Counted from the stretch's first letter, positions 51,708 through 63,751 are shown. The stretch: DNA of 64,000 bases from Melanocharis versteri (GCA_013397845.1 VZTG01010322.1:717051-781050); one strand, 5' to 3'. The notes: a model not told the origin generated them from the letters alone. A program made the numbers and translations.

Positions 51708-53040
51708 GCCACAGATTACAGAGGGTGAGGATTTCAGAAAAAGAAGAATACTGACTATACATGCTCGTTTACATCCAAAATGTGTAGTTAATGCCGGACT
51801 GATCAGACCTGTCTTTTTCAGGAGCTAGCTGACTCAAACCAGTGGATTTGATATAGATGTGTCTTTTGCCATTTCTGTGGGCATTTAATTTGGTACGGTG
51901 ATATCCCAAAATGTTTCTACCTCTTTGTTTTTGCCTGCTTCTAACTCTTTCCTTTAGTCACGTCCAGATAAACCAGAAGTGGCTGGAAGCTAGAGGAAGA
52001 GTCCAAATCACTTGGAACATCAACCAGTGTTCAACATCTTTAAATATACAGGCATTGTATATTCTAACAACCTTCTGGCTTCGCCACAGTGCAGTCCTAG
52101 TTTTCATCATTTCCTAGGCCTTTTCCCTGATATTGTTTATACGACACTTACTACAGCAAAGCAGTCTGACTAATTGTCTTTGCTTCTTTCTTTTCTTTCA
52201 CTTTAAAAGAAAATCATGAGAAAAGAAAAAAATATAGTTGTTTTCTTCTTTCTGTCTGTGATCTGGCATTTGTGTTTAAAAAAACCCGTTTCTGGATCCT
52301 TGTTTGGCCACTGATGGTTAAATCTTTACCAGAGAAGGAATGCCTTGACTGATGGGACTTTGTAGATCTGCTTCATGCAGTGCAGTCTTCTGGAGGGGTG
52401 GAGCTAGGGAGATGAACACTTTTGATGGCACGCTTTCTAGAAATCATTATAGTAATGGAACTTTTCTGCATGTTCTTGCAAGGTTATAAAATACAAAGTT
52501 TGTAAGCTTGATTCGGGTGTCATTTATGGCACTGCACCACTGCTGACAATTTGGAAGAAAAAAACAGATGGCATGAGTAAGAATAGAATCATTTCTGTCC
52601 ATGAAGCTCTTGCCATTGTGTACCTTAAAACTTTCTCAATTGTCTTCAGGAACTCTTTCTCCGTAATGCAATGAAATGCTCACCTGGGCTGGAAACCCTG
52701 AACAGAAAAGGTGGTATTCAACTCTCCTAACATTTTACAGTCTAATAGATGGCAAGTCATTGAGACTTTCTCTGTGATGAAGAGCTCTAAATTAGATTGA
52801 AAGAGGGAAAGGGATACAACCAGGCCTGCTAAAGATGAGCCTGGGGGTGGCACACCAATATGTGAGGGATGGTGTGCAGGTGAGGTCCTTCAGTCCGCCA
52901 TATGGAGGTAGGGAATGGAGATCCATGCAGCAGCAAAGACAAAAGGGTTATCAGTGTGCTGGAAATCACAGAAGTGTCTTAGAATCATCACATGGGAATT
53001 AGGGCTTCTCCTGCCTGAAAGGTGGTGGGATCAACAGCCC

Positions 53041-53450
53041 AGCTGAAGAGCATCTACACCAGTACACATAGCATGGACAACAAACAGGAAGAACTGGAAG
53101 TCATGGTGCAGTAGGAAAATTATGGCATGGCTGCCACCACAGAGACATGATGGGACAAGTCACACAACTGGAGCGTTGCAATGGATGCCTGTAAACTCTT
53201 CAGAAGGAATCGACGAGGAAGGAGAGTCTGGAGCTAAATAATGGTGGATGATAGGGATGAACGTTTATGGGTGAGAATCAGGGGGAAGGCCAGTAAGGCA
53301 GGTATCCAGGTGGGAGTCTACTACGTACCATCCAACCACAATGAAGAGGCAGATGAAATATCCTATATGCAACTGGGAAAAGTTTCACAGTCATTAGCCC
53401 TTGTTCTCATGGGGGACTTCAACTTACCAGATGTCTGCTGAAAATAAAAT
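53041..53450 (+). pseudogene. CR1 ORF2 AP-like endonuclease remnant
   Basis: Decayed apurinic-endonuclease-like domain of CR1. A stop interrupts the early EVMVQ region (53112). The 'TET.W' block, containing the Glu expected to bind metal, is kept, but its first Trp is a TGA (53148). LFRRNRRGRR follows. A frame at 53241-53441 carries VGVYYVPSN, then MGDFNLPDVC with the Asp/Asn pair of the family's GDFN motif, ending at a TGA (53439) where Trp is usual. The enzyme would nick target DNA in an intact element; this copy cannot be translated. Confidence 0.85.
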
Positions 53451-54126
53451 ACAGAGTCCAGGAGGTTCCTGGAATGTGTGGAAGACAACTTCCATACACA
53501 GCAGGTGAGTGAGCCAAGTAATGAAGGCAACCCACTGGACCTGTAGTTTGTGAACAGAGAAGGGCTGGTGGGATGCAACAGTCAGGAGCCATCTTGGACA
53601 CAGAGATCACGAAATGATAGTTTTCAGTTCTCAGGGAAATCAGAAAGGCAGTCAGCAGAAATGCCGCCTTGGCCTTCCAAAGGGTAGACAAACTTGTTTA
53701 GGAGTATGTTTGACGGAGTCCCTTGGGAGGCAGTCCTGAGGGGCAGAGGAGTTCAGGAAGGCTGCACACTCTTCAAGAAGCAAATTTTAAAGGCACAGGA
53801 GCAAGCCATCCCCATGTGCCCAAAGGCAAGTCAGCATGGAAGAAGACTGTCCTGGCTGAATAGAGCTGTGACTGGAACTCAAGGAAGAATGAAAAAACAA
53901 CCAAAAAAAAGAGAGTTTATGACCTTTAGAAGAATAGGCAGTCAGTTCAGGAGGACTACAAGGGTGTTGTGAGGTTAGGCAGGGAGAAAATTATAAGGGC
54001 CAAAGCCCAGAGAGAACGTAATCTGGCTATGGCTATAAAAGACAATAAAAGCATTTCTATAAATACGTTAGCAGCTAAAGAAGGGCTAAGGAGCATCTCC
54101 TTCATTCATTGGATACTGGGGGAAAC

Positions 54127-54616
54127 TTATTGACAAAGGATGAGGAAAAAGCTGAGGTACTTAACGCCTTCATTAACTCAGTCTTTACTAGTAAAACAGA
54201 TTATTCTCAGGGTACTCAGCCCCCTGAGCTGGAAAACATGGATAGGGAGCAGAATAAAGCCATTGTAATCCAAAGGTAAATGGTCAGTGATCTGCTAAGC
54301 CCCACAGACACATGCAAACCTATGGGCCCCGATGGGATCTACCCAAGAGTACCGAGGAGGCTGATGAGAGAGCTTGCCAAGCCATTCAAAATCATTTACG
54401 ATCCATCCTCATCAACCGAGGAGATCCCAGCTGACTGGAAGTTAGCAAATGTGACCCCCAAATGTGACAAGAAGAGCCAGAAGAAAGTTCTGGGTCTTGT
54501 CAGCCTCTGTGCCTGGAAGANGGTCTTGTCAGCCTCTGTGCCAGGAAGATCATGGAGCAGATCATCTTGAGTGCCATCACATGGCATGTGCAGGATAACC
54601 AGGGGATCAGGCCCAG
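54127..54616 (+). pseudogene. CR1 ORF2 reverse transcriptase N-terminal remnant
   Basis: Reads LTKDEEKAEVLNAF, NSVFTSKT, then (54280-54486) VSDLLSPTDTCKPMGPDGIY with the conserved GPDGI motif, LAKPF, IIYDPS and ADWKLANVTP. After the disturbed repeat around the N it resumes with MEQIILSAIT and QDNQGIRPSQ. These are fingers-domain motifs of CR1-clade RTs. The following HGFRKGRS, DFSKAFD, PQGS and FADD blocks are deleted at about 54620. The remaining C-terminal ORF2 is in another frame. Confidence 0.88.
54493..54549. repeat. 28-bp near-identical direct repeat around an N
   Basis: Copies 54493-54520 and 54522-54549 (both ggtcttgtcagcctctgtgcc then [t/a]ggaaga after one difference region) flank the only N in the window at 54521. 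The second copy connects correctly to the CR1 sequence that follows. An unresolved overlap at an assembly join is the simplest explanation. Confidence 0.9.
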
Positions 54617-55299
54617 TCAGCAACACTACAGGCTTGGGGAAGACTCACTGGAAATTTTTCCAATGGAAAAGGACCTGGGAGTGTTGGTTGACAGCTGGAT
54701 GAACATGAGCTCTCAGTTGTATCAGAAATGGTGTGGCCAGCAGGACCAGGGCAATGACTGTCTCTGTATACTCGGCACTGGTGAGGCCGCACTTTGGATC
54801 CTGTGTCCACTTCTGGGCCCCTCACTACAAGAAGGACATTGAGGTGCTGAAGCGTGTCCAGAGAAGGGCAACAAAGGTGGTGAAGGGTCTGGAGCACAAG
54901 TTTTATGAGGAGCAGCTGAGGGAGCTGGGGTTGCTTAGCCTGAGGAAAAGGAGAGCTTATCACTCTCTACACACTACCTGAAAAGGAGGTTGTAGCAAGG
55001 TGGGGGTCGGCCTCTTCTCTCAGGTAACAAGCAATTGGAGGAAAGGAAATGGTCTCATGTTGCATGAGGAGAGGTTTACATTGAGTAGTAGAAAAATTTC
55101 TTCATGGAAAATGTTGTCAAGCATTGGAACAAGCTGCCGGGGAAGTAGTGGAGCCACTGTGCCTGGAGGTATTTAAAAGACATGAAGATGTGGCATTTAG
55201 GGGCATGGTTTAGTGATGGAGTTGGCAGTGCTGGGTTAGTGGTTGGATTTGATGATCTGAATGATTCTGTGAAAATCATGGAGTGGTTTCCATACAAGG

Positions 55300-55600
55300 A
55301 ATTATTTAATAGTTTAGAATTCTTCAGTCTGGAAAATAGGACAGCTGGTTCAGGCTGAGACAGCTGATTAATGTGAGAGTAAACATCTATAAAATTGCAG
55401 ACTGGATATGTATGGTTGATTTCTCAGTATCTTCCAACACATGACCTAGGGGGGATTAAATAAAAACACCAAGTTCAAAACAAACAGAAGAAGGCAGTTC
55501 TCATCATGTCAGGTTATTCTTTGCCACAGCAGTTGTGGTAGCTAAATGTTGGCCGGGGTTGAAAAACAGAAAAAGTTTGCAGAAGGGGAAATTTTACTTA
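55300..55600 (+). mobile_element. Older CR1 LINE fragment (CR1-X/Y-like)
   Basis: 'gaattcttcagtctggaaaa', 'catctataaaattgcag', 'cttccaacacatgacctagg', 'gttcaaaacaaacagaagaa' and 'ttgccacagcagttgtggta' follow the order of the ORF2 C-terminus and 3' region of old CR1 lineages shared by birds, crocodilians and turtles (TCTATAAAATCATGA, CACAAGAACTAGGGG, AAAACAAACAAAAGGAAGTA, TGCCACAGGATGTTGTGGATG). It is more decayed than the CR1 ending 30 bases upstream and belongs to a different lineage, so it was resident earlier. Confidence 0.78.
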
Positions 55601-56409
55601 TGTAAAAAGCTATACATGTTTTCAGATAATCCGTAGCTGCAAGCTATCGAAGGCTGAAAGAGTATTTCAGAAAGTAACATGTAATTTCATTATTTTTATA
55701 CTCAGAGTGCTTTCTTTTGACTACAGTGGCAAATACGCTGGGGCTGGGTGAACAATTGTTCTGATCTATGCCTATGTTTATATTCTTGTCAGGGATGTGA
55801 ATTTACTACCAGTCGAATGGATATGTTACAGAAGTTTTGCTATGAAGACACTGAATTGGAGCTATCATACCCTTTTTCTTATCAGGCAAAGTAGATGGCA
55901 TGTGAGCAAATACACTATTGTGTTTTGCTCTCCAGTCCTACTCTAAGATATTTAACCTATGCTCTCCAGTCCTACTCTAAGATATTTAACCTATTTGTTT
56001 ACTAAAAGAAAAAAAAGAAAAAGTCGTCTTTATTCATCCTTTCTATACATGCCTGTGTTGTATAGTAAAGAACAGACACATACTTCCAACATACTTGATG
56101 AGATCTGATGATAGGAAGTTGATATAAGTGAAATTCATATCATAAAAGAGGTATGGATTTTTTTTTGTGGAAGTAACTAAACTATGACATTACTAACTTT
56201 TTTTAACATAGTGAATCCTCTATTAAGTAAGTTTTAAAATAAAGGCTGGGCATTTTTGAAAAAGTTGCAGTGCTATTCAACTGGAAGTTAAATTTTTGAT
56301 GTAGGGTTTTTTAATGCAGACTTCCTTGTGTGTAAAGGAAGACTGCAGACTATCAGACCACTTTTGGCTTTAAAAAAGTCAATGAAACAACTACTAAGAG
56401 GCAAAATTA
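55601..56409. other. Single-copy DNA, no gene seen
   Basis: AT-rich, with an A-rich run near 56007-56024 and the tandem duplication listed separately. Confidence 0.55.
55927..55994. repeat. Perfect 34-bp tandem duplication
   Basis: The unit starting gctctccagtcctactctaa occurs twice head to tail (55927-55960 and 55961-55994) without a mismatch. Surrounding DNA shows no other copies, so it is a recent local duplication, a young minisatellite seed or an assembly effect. Confidence 0.95.
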
Positions 56410-56526
56410 GTTTCAGATCTCAGAAAGGAAATAGAGGCACAAGAAGATCAAGTGATGAACCCAAGTTTGTTTTGGGACAGACTCTACCTTCCTGACAATA
56501 ACTTAGTGCTTTGATGTCTAGATTAG
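56410..56526 (-). mobile_element. MIR-like (CORE-SINE) fossil
   Basis: 'ggaaatagaggcacaagaag', 'gatcaagtgatgaacccaag', then 'ctaccttcctgacaataact' and 'agtgctttgatgtctagat' follow the order of a reverse-complement CORE-SINE (GAAACTGAGGCACAGAGAGG, TTAAGTGACTTGCCCAAG, CTCCTGACTCC, AGTGCTCTAACCACTAGA). The middle segment with the B box is deleted or unrecognisable. An ancient, inactive copy. Confidence 0.6.
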
Positions 56527-58604
56527 GTATCCTCTTGTGAAGAGCTTTACAGGTCTGTAAGAAGCTCTACAATAAAGGCTTGACTAAAAAGCATATACTT
56601 AGCTTCTTAGAGAGGGCAAGGAAGCATAGTATTCTCAGTGCAGATACACAGATTTATGCTAACCAAAGAGCTGTTTTGCAAAATCTGTCAAGGACACTGT
56701 GGTAAAAAGGCATCATTCTAAATTGTAATTGTTTTCTGTGTTAATTTGTAATAAGTAATCTAAACTGGGCTGAGACAGCATTATCTCTGATTTTGTGAGC
56801 TAATCTCCAATCTGTAAAACATGCTCTGTTTGGATTATCTACAGGGTGCACATTTCTCAGTGAATTTGTTTTCTTTGAGTAATGAGAGTATATTCAAGGA
56901 AATTAATTTTCAAACAGTTGCTGCTGGATGAATGGGTTCTCTCTTTGCACTTGAGGTGTAGTGGTGTTGGTATGTCAGCTGCTGGCATGCGCAGGAATCT
57001 TTGGATTGCTTGCCTGAAATTTTCCTATAATATTCTCAGGAAACTTATGTGACAGCCTTGGAGTCTGAGAAGTAGATACAAACCCCCTGCCTGCCACCTC
57101 AGTGCTAGTCTGAGTTAGAGAAGGGGGGAGAAACATCACACAGTAGCATATTTCTTTCAATGCACCTGCAGACTTTAGCATATCTGTGACTGCCAGCAAA
57201 GATTTGTCCCCATCACGCTTTTTTCATTTCAAGTCTTTCCATGGCCCCGCTGTGGAAATGCAGCACAGAGCTGGTTATGACCCAGCTGATTTTATTTCAC
57301 AGCCTTGGCTTCGGTATGGTTGGTTTCATGTTTATACTCCAGGCAAACTGGAAACCATGCATCTCTCAGAGTCTGGGGTTCAACACAAATAATGACCAGA
57401 TATTTTGCTGCCTGAAGGGAGAAGTAAAAAGCCACCTCATTATCCCATTGAATCACATTGAATTTGTCTACAACAACAAAATAAAAATCAGAAGTGAAAC
57501 ATAAAGGAAGGAAAAGGGATAGTTCATTACAATTGTAGAAGGCAGGGAAGTAACACAAAGAATCGGGTTAAACAACGTATTTGAAAAATGAAGGATTGGA
57601 TACATCTATGACTAGAAAAGTGAATCTTTGAAAACATGACTTCCTGAAAACCCTATATCTTGTTCTTTTAAGCTCTAGTTGTTGTTGGTTTTTTTTTATT
57701 AACCTTCTTGTTAATAGCTGTACTGATGCAGGGAAAGAATTGGGAAGTTATTTCATATTTTAAGTTCTGTATTCCTAATGCAAAACAAACAGCCCTGGCT
57801 TCTGTCAGAAAGCTCTTGTTCTTGACTAGGGCTCAGTTTTTACTGGAGATAGGGCTGAGAAAAGTTTGTTTCAAAGTAAAAGCCTGATGGCAGACTTAAG
57901 GACAGGACTCCTCTTGCTTAGCTGAAATGTGTCTAGTATAAGCTGGTTATCCAAGCTCCCTCTCTGGTTGCTTTAGAGAGAAAGGCTTCTCCAAAAGGCA
58001 TTTCTTTCCACCTTAAGATAAATGTCTCAGTTAGCAAGATGACTGATTTCCATTAAATGCCTATATCTGTCCTCTGGCAAAAACCAGAGGCCTGACAACT
58101 AGATTAAACTAAATGTGTAGTCACTGGATGGCTAAGGTTAGGTGAGACGAATCCCATCATTAGCCAGAAGCATAAAGCATAACTCGATTTATAACTTCCT
58201 GGAATTTTTTTTTTCTGTTGTGTCGACAGCAGAAAAAAGGTTCTCTACAAAGGAGTGAAGACATCTGAAATAGACAGTCCTGTAATTTTTGTTTCAGTAT
58301 CTTTTGAACAAGAGAAAAATACAGATCTTGGAGTCCATTTCTCGGCTAGGTCAGATGCTGAGGTGGTGTTCACCATGAAGAAGTCCTGGGTGGTGTTCGT
58401 GTTGAGAGGCACCAGGAAGAACAGCCAAGTGAGTCAGGTCCCAATCTGCTAGGGAACAAAAGTCTGAGGTGGAGAGGCCAGCTGCAGACACTATGGGAAC
58501 CTGAAAAGATGCTTATTAAAACAAGTTTCTCAGATTCCAAATAGAACAAATCCTCTCTACCAGGAAGTAACAGAGCCAGAGCTAAGTTAAATCTTTTGTG
58601 TTTG

Positions 58605-58634
58605 TGTGTGTGTATATATATCTATACACACACA
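58605..58634. repeat. (TG)n/(CA)n inverted repeat
   Basis: TGTGTGTGTATA and TATACACACACA form 12-bp perfect arms with a 6-base spacer, within a TG/TA/CA microsatellite extending over about 58597-58643. Confidence 0.9.
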
Positions 58635-61611
58635 TATATATAAATAATTGCGTCTGTAGTTGTCTGAAGATAAAGAACAAACATTAATCTCAACGCTGAA
58701 GAAAAATTATTTTACCAAAAAGCATTTTATTCCATTGGATTGGATAAAATGACTTTCCCATCTAGGCTGGGGTCAATTTTTTAATTTGTATAAATCAACG
58801 TACTTCTATGAAATGAAAGTAATTCTTGTGCCTTCCCCCTTCATTTTTAAAAATTCTTTAGTCTCATACCAGTACTAGAAAAGATAAAATGACATCTCAT
58901 GTCCTTGAGAGATTTAAAGCCTTGCATTTAGCTATATCTAAAGAAAAAATTTATTCCATGGGACCCAATTACACTATCTTTATCCCTGCAATACAATTAA
59001 AGCATGTCCCCATTTCGGTGGTGTAGAAGGGACCTAAATTCTCTCTTCAACCATGCTAAAGCCTCTTTATTCAAGGTTATAACACGGTTTGGGAATATGA
59101 TTGAGGCTTTTGACACAGTAGAAATGATTGTCCTTTAACTGTATTCAGGTCATCTTTGAAGCTGCCCATGGAACAGAGCCTGTCACCTTCATGGGAGCAC
59201 AGATACCCTTTGACATACTGTTTTGTCATGTCATGGTTTAATTGCGAGGGTCACTTTGGTTGCCAACAAATCTGAAGGCCGAGGGGGACCCAGTAATGTT
59301 GTGCTGTATGTGAGGTGACAATGAGTACAGCTCCTTGAACTGAATCTATTATAAAGGTCTTGTAGTGTAATGTGAGGGACAAGCAGAAAGTTTGTAAATT
59401 TATATCTAGTTAACTAGAAGTCAAAAAAGGAAAAAATTTGCATAATCTGAGCTCCTCTACAGTGGAAATGGATGTGGAATAGACAGGAGAGAACTGAAGT
59501 TTTCTATCAAGTAGAAGGCAGGCCTGTGCAATCATGTTCATTCTACAGAGTTTGAAGGAAAAAAAAATTACAGATTTTGTGATGTTAAAACCTTCCATGA
59601 AGCTATACCACTTGGGGTTTCTCTAATTATTCAATAGGGTGAAAAATACTTTTTAAGTATGGCAGGAAACGAAAGAACATGTTGTTCTGACACTTTCTGA
59701 ACAAACAGTATCATATTTATAAAGCTTTTTTTTCATATTTTCCTTCAGTTCCATTAGAAAACTTCCAAGTGTGTTTTAAATGGATTAATATACAAGACTG
59801 CATGTATTTTCTCAAAATGAAAACTTTAATTTCATCTCAATACTGTGGAACTCTTCTATTTGCTAAAATTGAATTTAAATTGTAAAATTCCCACTCACAT
59901 GCTTAAGCAAATTATTTAAATGAAAGAAATACTATTTCAATAAAACAAAAGTGTATTTACCACAATTAATTACAGTAGACAGTAGCTACAGCTGTCACTT
60001 AAAGTACTCCTAGCCATGTTGACTAATCTGTCAGAATCCATATTTAATGCTACAAGGAGCCTCATCAGTTTCTGTTTCTGAAGAAGGTAGGCCCTACAGA
60101 AGAAGTTGCTTTCTTGTAACATCAGTACCACAGAATATTGATCAGTTTACTTGAAACTGTGCTAGCAGATTTCTTAGGACTTTCCTAGCACAAGCAGCTG
60201 AAGATTCAGGAGAGTCAGGAGGTACTCTGTGGATTCTCTGGGTCTTTCCACCGTGGTGCTGGCTTACCTATTCATGAATATTTGTATATCGCAGGTACAC
60301 GCATAAAAATATCATTTAATTGAACAAAGTAAAAAACGAATGCTCTTCAGCCTCTTCCATGCACAGCTTAATGTCCTGTCGCAACTTTATTCTTAAGCAA
60401 GGAATAAACAAAACTAAATGTACAATGCTACATCACTAAGATCAACTAAATGATGTTTGACAACCTGCCAAAAGGCAAGGAAGAGGGACAGGACAACAGG
60501 CTGTAAAAATGCACAATAGCTACTGCTGATCTGCCAAAAAATATGTTCAGCCCTTCTGGGAAAAGGTTTGGCTTAGCACAAAAGTGATGCTGTTGTGCTT
60601 TCCATGAGTTGTCTCCAGAGGGTTGGTGGGATTTGCATGTGATGAAAAATAGCCTCAGATTATCCTGCCAGAGAAGGAAAAAGGGATAGAAGGCTTGGCT
60701 GGAGTATTGAAAATTAATCAGGTCCCTGTAAAAATTAATCAGTCCTGCCTCTTCATCCTGTCCCCTAACATGAGGAATAAAGTACATTTTACTGAACTGC
60801 AGTACTGAAAACACAGGGGGGCAAACAGAGCTGAACAGTATTTAGCTGCATATGTCAGTCACCAAATATCATGATCAGGAAAGCTTGTCACAATGGGGAA
60901 GAGTTTTAGTAGAGCAACTTCATGAATTTTATAGTAAACACTTATGCCAGTGCAAGCAGAATTGGTACGAACAGTAACCCAGAGAGCCAGGCTGAGCAAA
61001 GATCAGGGTCCGCCGAACAGAGAAGCCCTCAGCCTGGTCAGTCTCACCCGTGTGAAGTCAGTAGCCCCTGTCTGAGCTGGTCACACCAGCCCACATGAGC
61101 TGCCCTCACTGCCAGCTGCCAAGAATACCCACAAGGCTGCCCTGCTGGCTACAGAGCTCTCTCGTTTCCCATGCTAAAACATGACACAGATAACAAGAGA
61201 CTTGTGTAATGGCACAACTTTACATCACGGTGCATGCCTACACCCCTGCTCCCAGGAGGGAGCGCGCTGGGTGGGGCTGGCTCCTGTCAGAGTGAGCACA
61301 CAATGTTTCTACAAAACATATTTTGCAGTATCACTTTCCTTGGAGAAACATACAGAGACTCTTACATGCTAACTGCTAGATCTTTAAAACAAGCAAAAGC
61401 AAACACCCCCCAACAAACAAAACAAACACTATTCTAGCTATTTATTTCTTCTCTAGGATGGGACAGGAGTGGGGAGAGGGGGAAGGGATTAAGGGTTTGT
61501 GGAGGGTTTTTTTCCTTTATTGTAAGGCACTGGGAACAGCAAGGGATAGAGCTATTTACAATGTGAAATAAATGTGCAGCTGTGTATAGTAGTAACTGGT
61601 AATAGACAAGA

Positions 61612-61850
61612 GACTATAAAGGGTGATGGGCTGGGGAAGGTGATAGGGGAGGAGAGCCTGGCGCACTGAATGGGGAGAGAGGTTTTGGGAGCCCTGACAG
61701 AAGCAGTGGAATAAGGAAGAGGAATTGTAGTGGAAAGGAGAAAGCTGGAAAGATAATGAGAATTTGGGAAGCAAAAAGGTAGTTAAACCTATTCAAGACA
61801 GCAAGAATTAGAATGGAAAGTGAGAAGAGGAAATGAGATTGAAAAGCTCT
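61612..61850. repeat. Purine-rich block on the plus strand
   Basis: About 240 bases dominated by A and G with few C, giving Ser/Leu/Pro-rich open frames on the minus strand (61556-61853). It is a low-complexity composition feature with no gene signal. Confidence 0.6.
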
Positions 61851-61873
61851 CACTGATGCATGTCAGTGAGAGC
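61846..61873. repeat. Perfect stem-loop, 11-bp arms
   Basis: GCTCTCACTGA and TCAGTGAGAGC flank the 6-base loop TGCATG. There is no T run after either arm. It is too short for a normal microRNA precursor. Confidence 0.9.
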
Positions 61874-63702
61874 ATGTAAGAAATTAAAATGAGAAAAATG
61901 AGGAAAACAAGATGATTACAGGTATTTCTGATACAGCTTAATAACAAGTATAAATAATTTTTCTTATATATGTGTGCATATGCATGTATGTATGTTAAAT
62001 AAAAGAAGGCATTCCCTGTCTCTGAAATATTTCCTTCATGGTTAGGGTCTCCTTTTCAGGGCTATAGAATGTGATAAGGAAAATCATATGGAACAGACAC
62101 TTCATGGCTGACTCCATCACTTTATCTCTCCCTGCTATTCAACATCTTTCATTCTGGATGATAGTTTTGGCAGATTTGCACAACCATTTGAGATTCTGGA
62201 TTTTTCATGTGCGTGCCAGTGCAAACCACTCCATGCTACATAGGGATAACTGGTTCTGACAGCCTCCAGGTAAGGTTTCTTCTCTCTCCATACCCTCAGT
62301 ATGTAAATTAGATCCCCGCTAGATGTCCACAGATGATGTGAAATTGAGATAGATTACTTGTCGACAAACACTTCCTGCTTGGAACTATCACCTCTTTGCA
62401 GAACATAGGGAGTTTAGAGTGAAAAAATATCAAAATTCAGGTCACCTTTCATTTGGGTTCTACCAAGAAAAAAACCAAATAGACAAGAAAATTGTACTGA
62501 CAAAACCAATCCTGGTTTGCTCGATCTGTATTTATTGGGTTCTGAAAATAGATGGAGCATTCAGAGCTCTCCCATGCACTAGCAGCAGGCAAAGTTCATT
62601 CACATCAGATCTTTCCCTCCTCTTCTTCCCTTTGGACAGTGTAATGTAAAAGCCACATAAATAGAAATAAAGCCTAAAAAAGCCTGCAAAAATCCTCAGC
62701 AATATTTTAGCAACTTCCATATGTCTCTCAAATCTGAAAAACATTTTTAAGCAGTAAATGGATGTTCCTGAGCGCTACAACCAATTTTCAAAAGAAAATA
62801 AACAACAGTTATATCTTGGTATATAGTCTCAGAATATTCAGAGAAGACAATATTTTGGGCTATGTGATCAATTCGGCTTTTCAGAGTTCAAACATGAAAT
62901 GCACATTATCATTACATCAGAAATCTAGCTGGGATATCTCTGCTCCAGTAACCTTTGCATCATTAGCTGCCTGCTGCACTGTGTGTTCAGACAATATCTC
63001 AATTTGATAACCTGGATTCCTTTACTTTGCTCTAGTGTTATTTAATTTTGGGGTTTTTTTTAAATATGTAAGTTTGTACATTTATATTTTATATACTTTG
63101 TTTAGAACTTTTGGACACATAGTTTATTCATAAGTGATCACATCTTAACAGAAGAAGTCTGAACTGGTATGCCAAGTGCTTCTTACACAGTTACACCTCA
63201 ATGCAAAATATTGCGCAGGCATAAAATTATGCTAAAGGAATGTTAGTGTTTCGAAGTCACTCAGAATTGAGGTAGTGAAATAAATTATGTTATCCACAAC
63301 TTTATTTAGACTTGTGAATCAACTGCTATGTGTAGTGATATCCTTTTGCATCATTACCATTACCGAGTTTTCGTAGGACTCCTGCTCCACTTGCACATAG
63401 GCTGCGGTGTGCCCCGCAAATGAGTCGAACATCCATACTGAAATTGCATCTTTTCTCCAGCATCCTTGCTTCTTTTTTGTGGGAAATCAGAGGTATCAGA
63501 AGAATGAAACAGGGGGCAAAGAAAGATGGGATAATCTTGTGGTTAAGGGAGCTGAAGGGCACCTAGAAATTCTAACATAGTCTCACTAATATCCACAGTC
63601 CCAGCATGACATTTTGACCAGAAACATTTGTCTGTTTTCATATGCCTTTTTTGGTTTTTTTTGGAACAGTATTGTTTTAAATTTTGGTCCTGGAATCTTA
63701 TC

Positions 63703-63751
63703 AGTAGAAGAGCTGCTGTTTGACTGAGTAGGAGTAGCTGCTGTTTGACTG
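63703..63751. repeat. Imperfect 25-bp tandem duplication
   Basis: agctgctgtttgactg occurs at 63711-63726 and again at 63736-63751, each preceded by a similar GTAG-A/G stretch, giving a 25-bp period. Confidence 0.85.

Larger units (their letters stand above)
50281..52829. other. Single-copy DNA, no gene seen
   Basis: AT-rich with A/T runs (50.93-50.98 and 51.08-51.11 kb), a T/A inverted repeat and a G-rich run listed separately. Blocks 50.64-50.88 and 51.18-51.38 kb look like conserved non-coding DNA by appearance only. Confidence 0.5.
52830..55272 (+). mobile_element. CR1 LINE, longest copy in the window, internally deleted
   Basis: About 2.4 kb. Order of parts: ORF2 endonuclease remnant (about 53040-53450), linker, RT N-terminal part (54127-54616), then a junction at about 54620 beyond which sequence resumes at the C-terminal block (YRLG, EKDLGVLVDS), VRRAT/KGLEH-type region (54840-54900), 3' UTR and a degraded gattctgtg tail at 55272. 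The RT palm and its FADD motif are missing. A second small deletion removes the 'aaggtctttccaacct'-type piece before the tail. Stops and frameshifts are frequent. The single ambiguous base of the window (54521) lies inside. The 5' limit is approximate; upstream ORF1 is absent or unrecognisable. Confidence 0.92.

Noticed and set aside
55927..55994. Possible CRISPR-like repeat
   Set aside because: Only two adjacent copies with no spacer; a simple tandem duplication in animal DNA.
61846..61873. Stem-loop as a microRNA or intrinsic terminator
   Set aside because: 11-bp arms are too short for a microRNA precursor, there is no following T run, and bacterial-type terminators do not apply to this genome.
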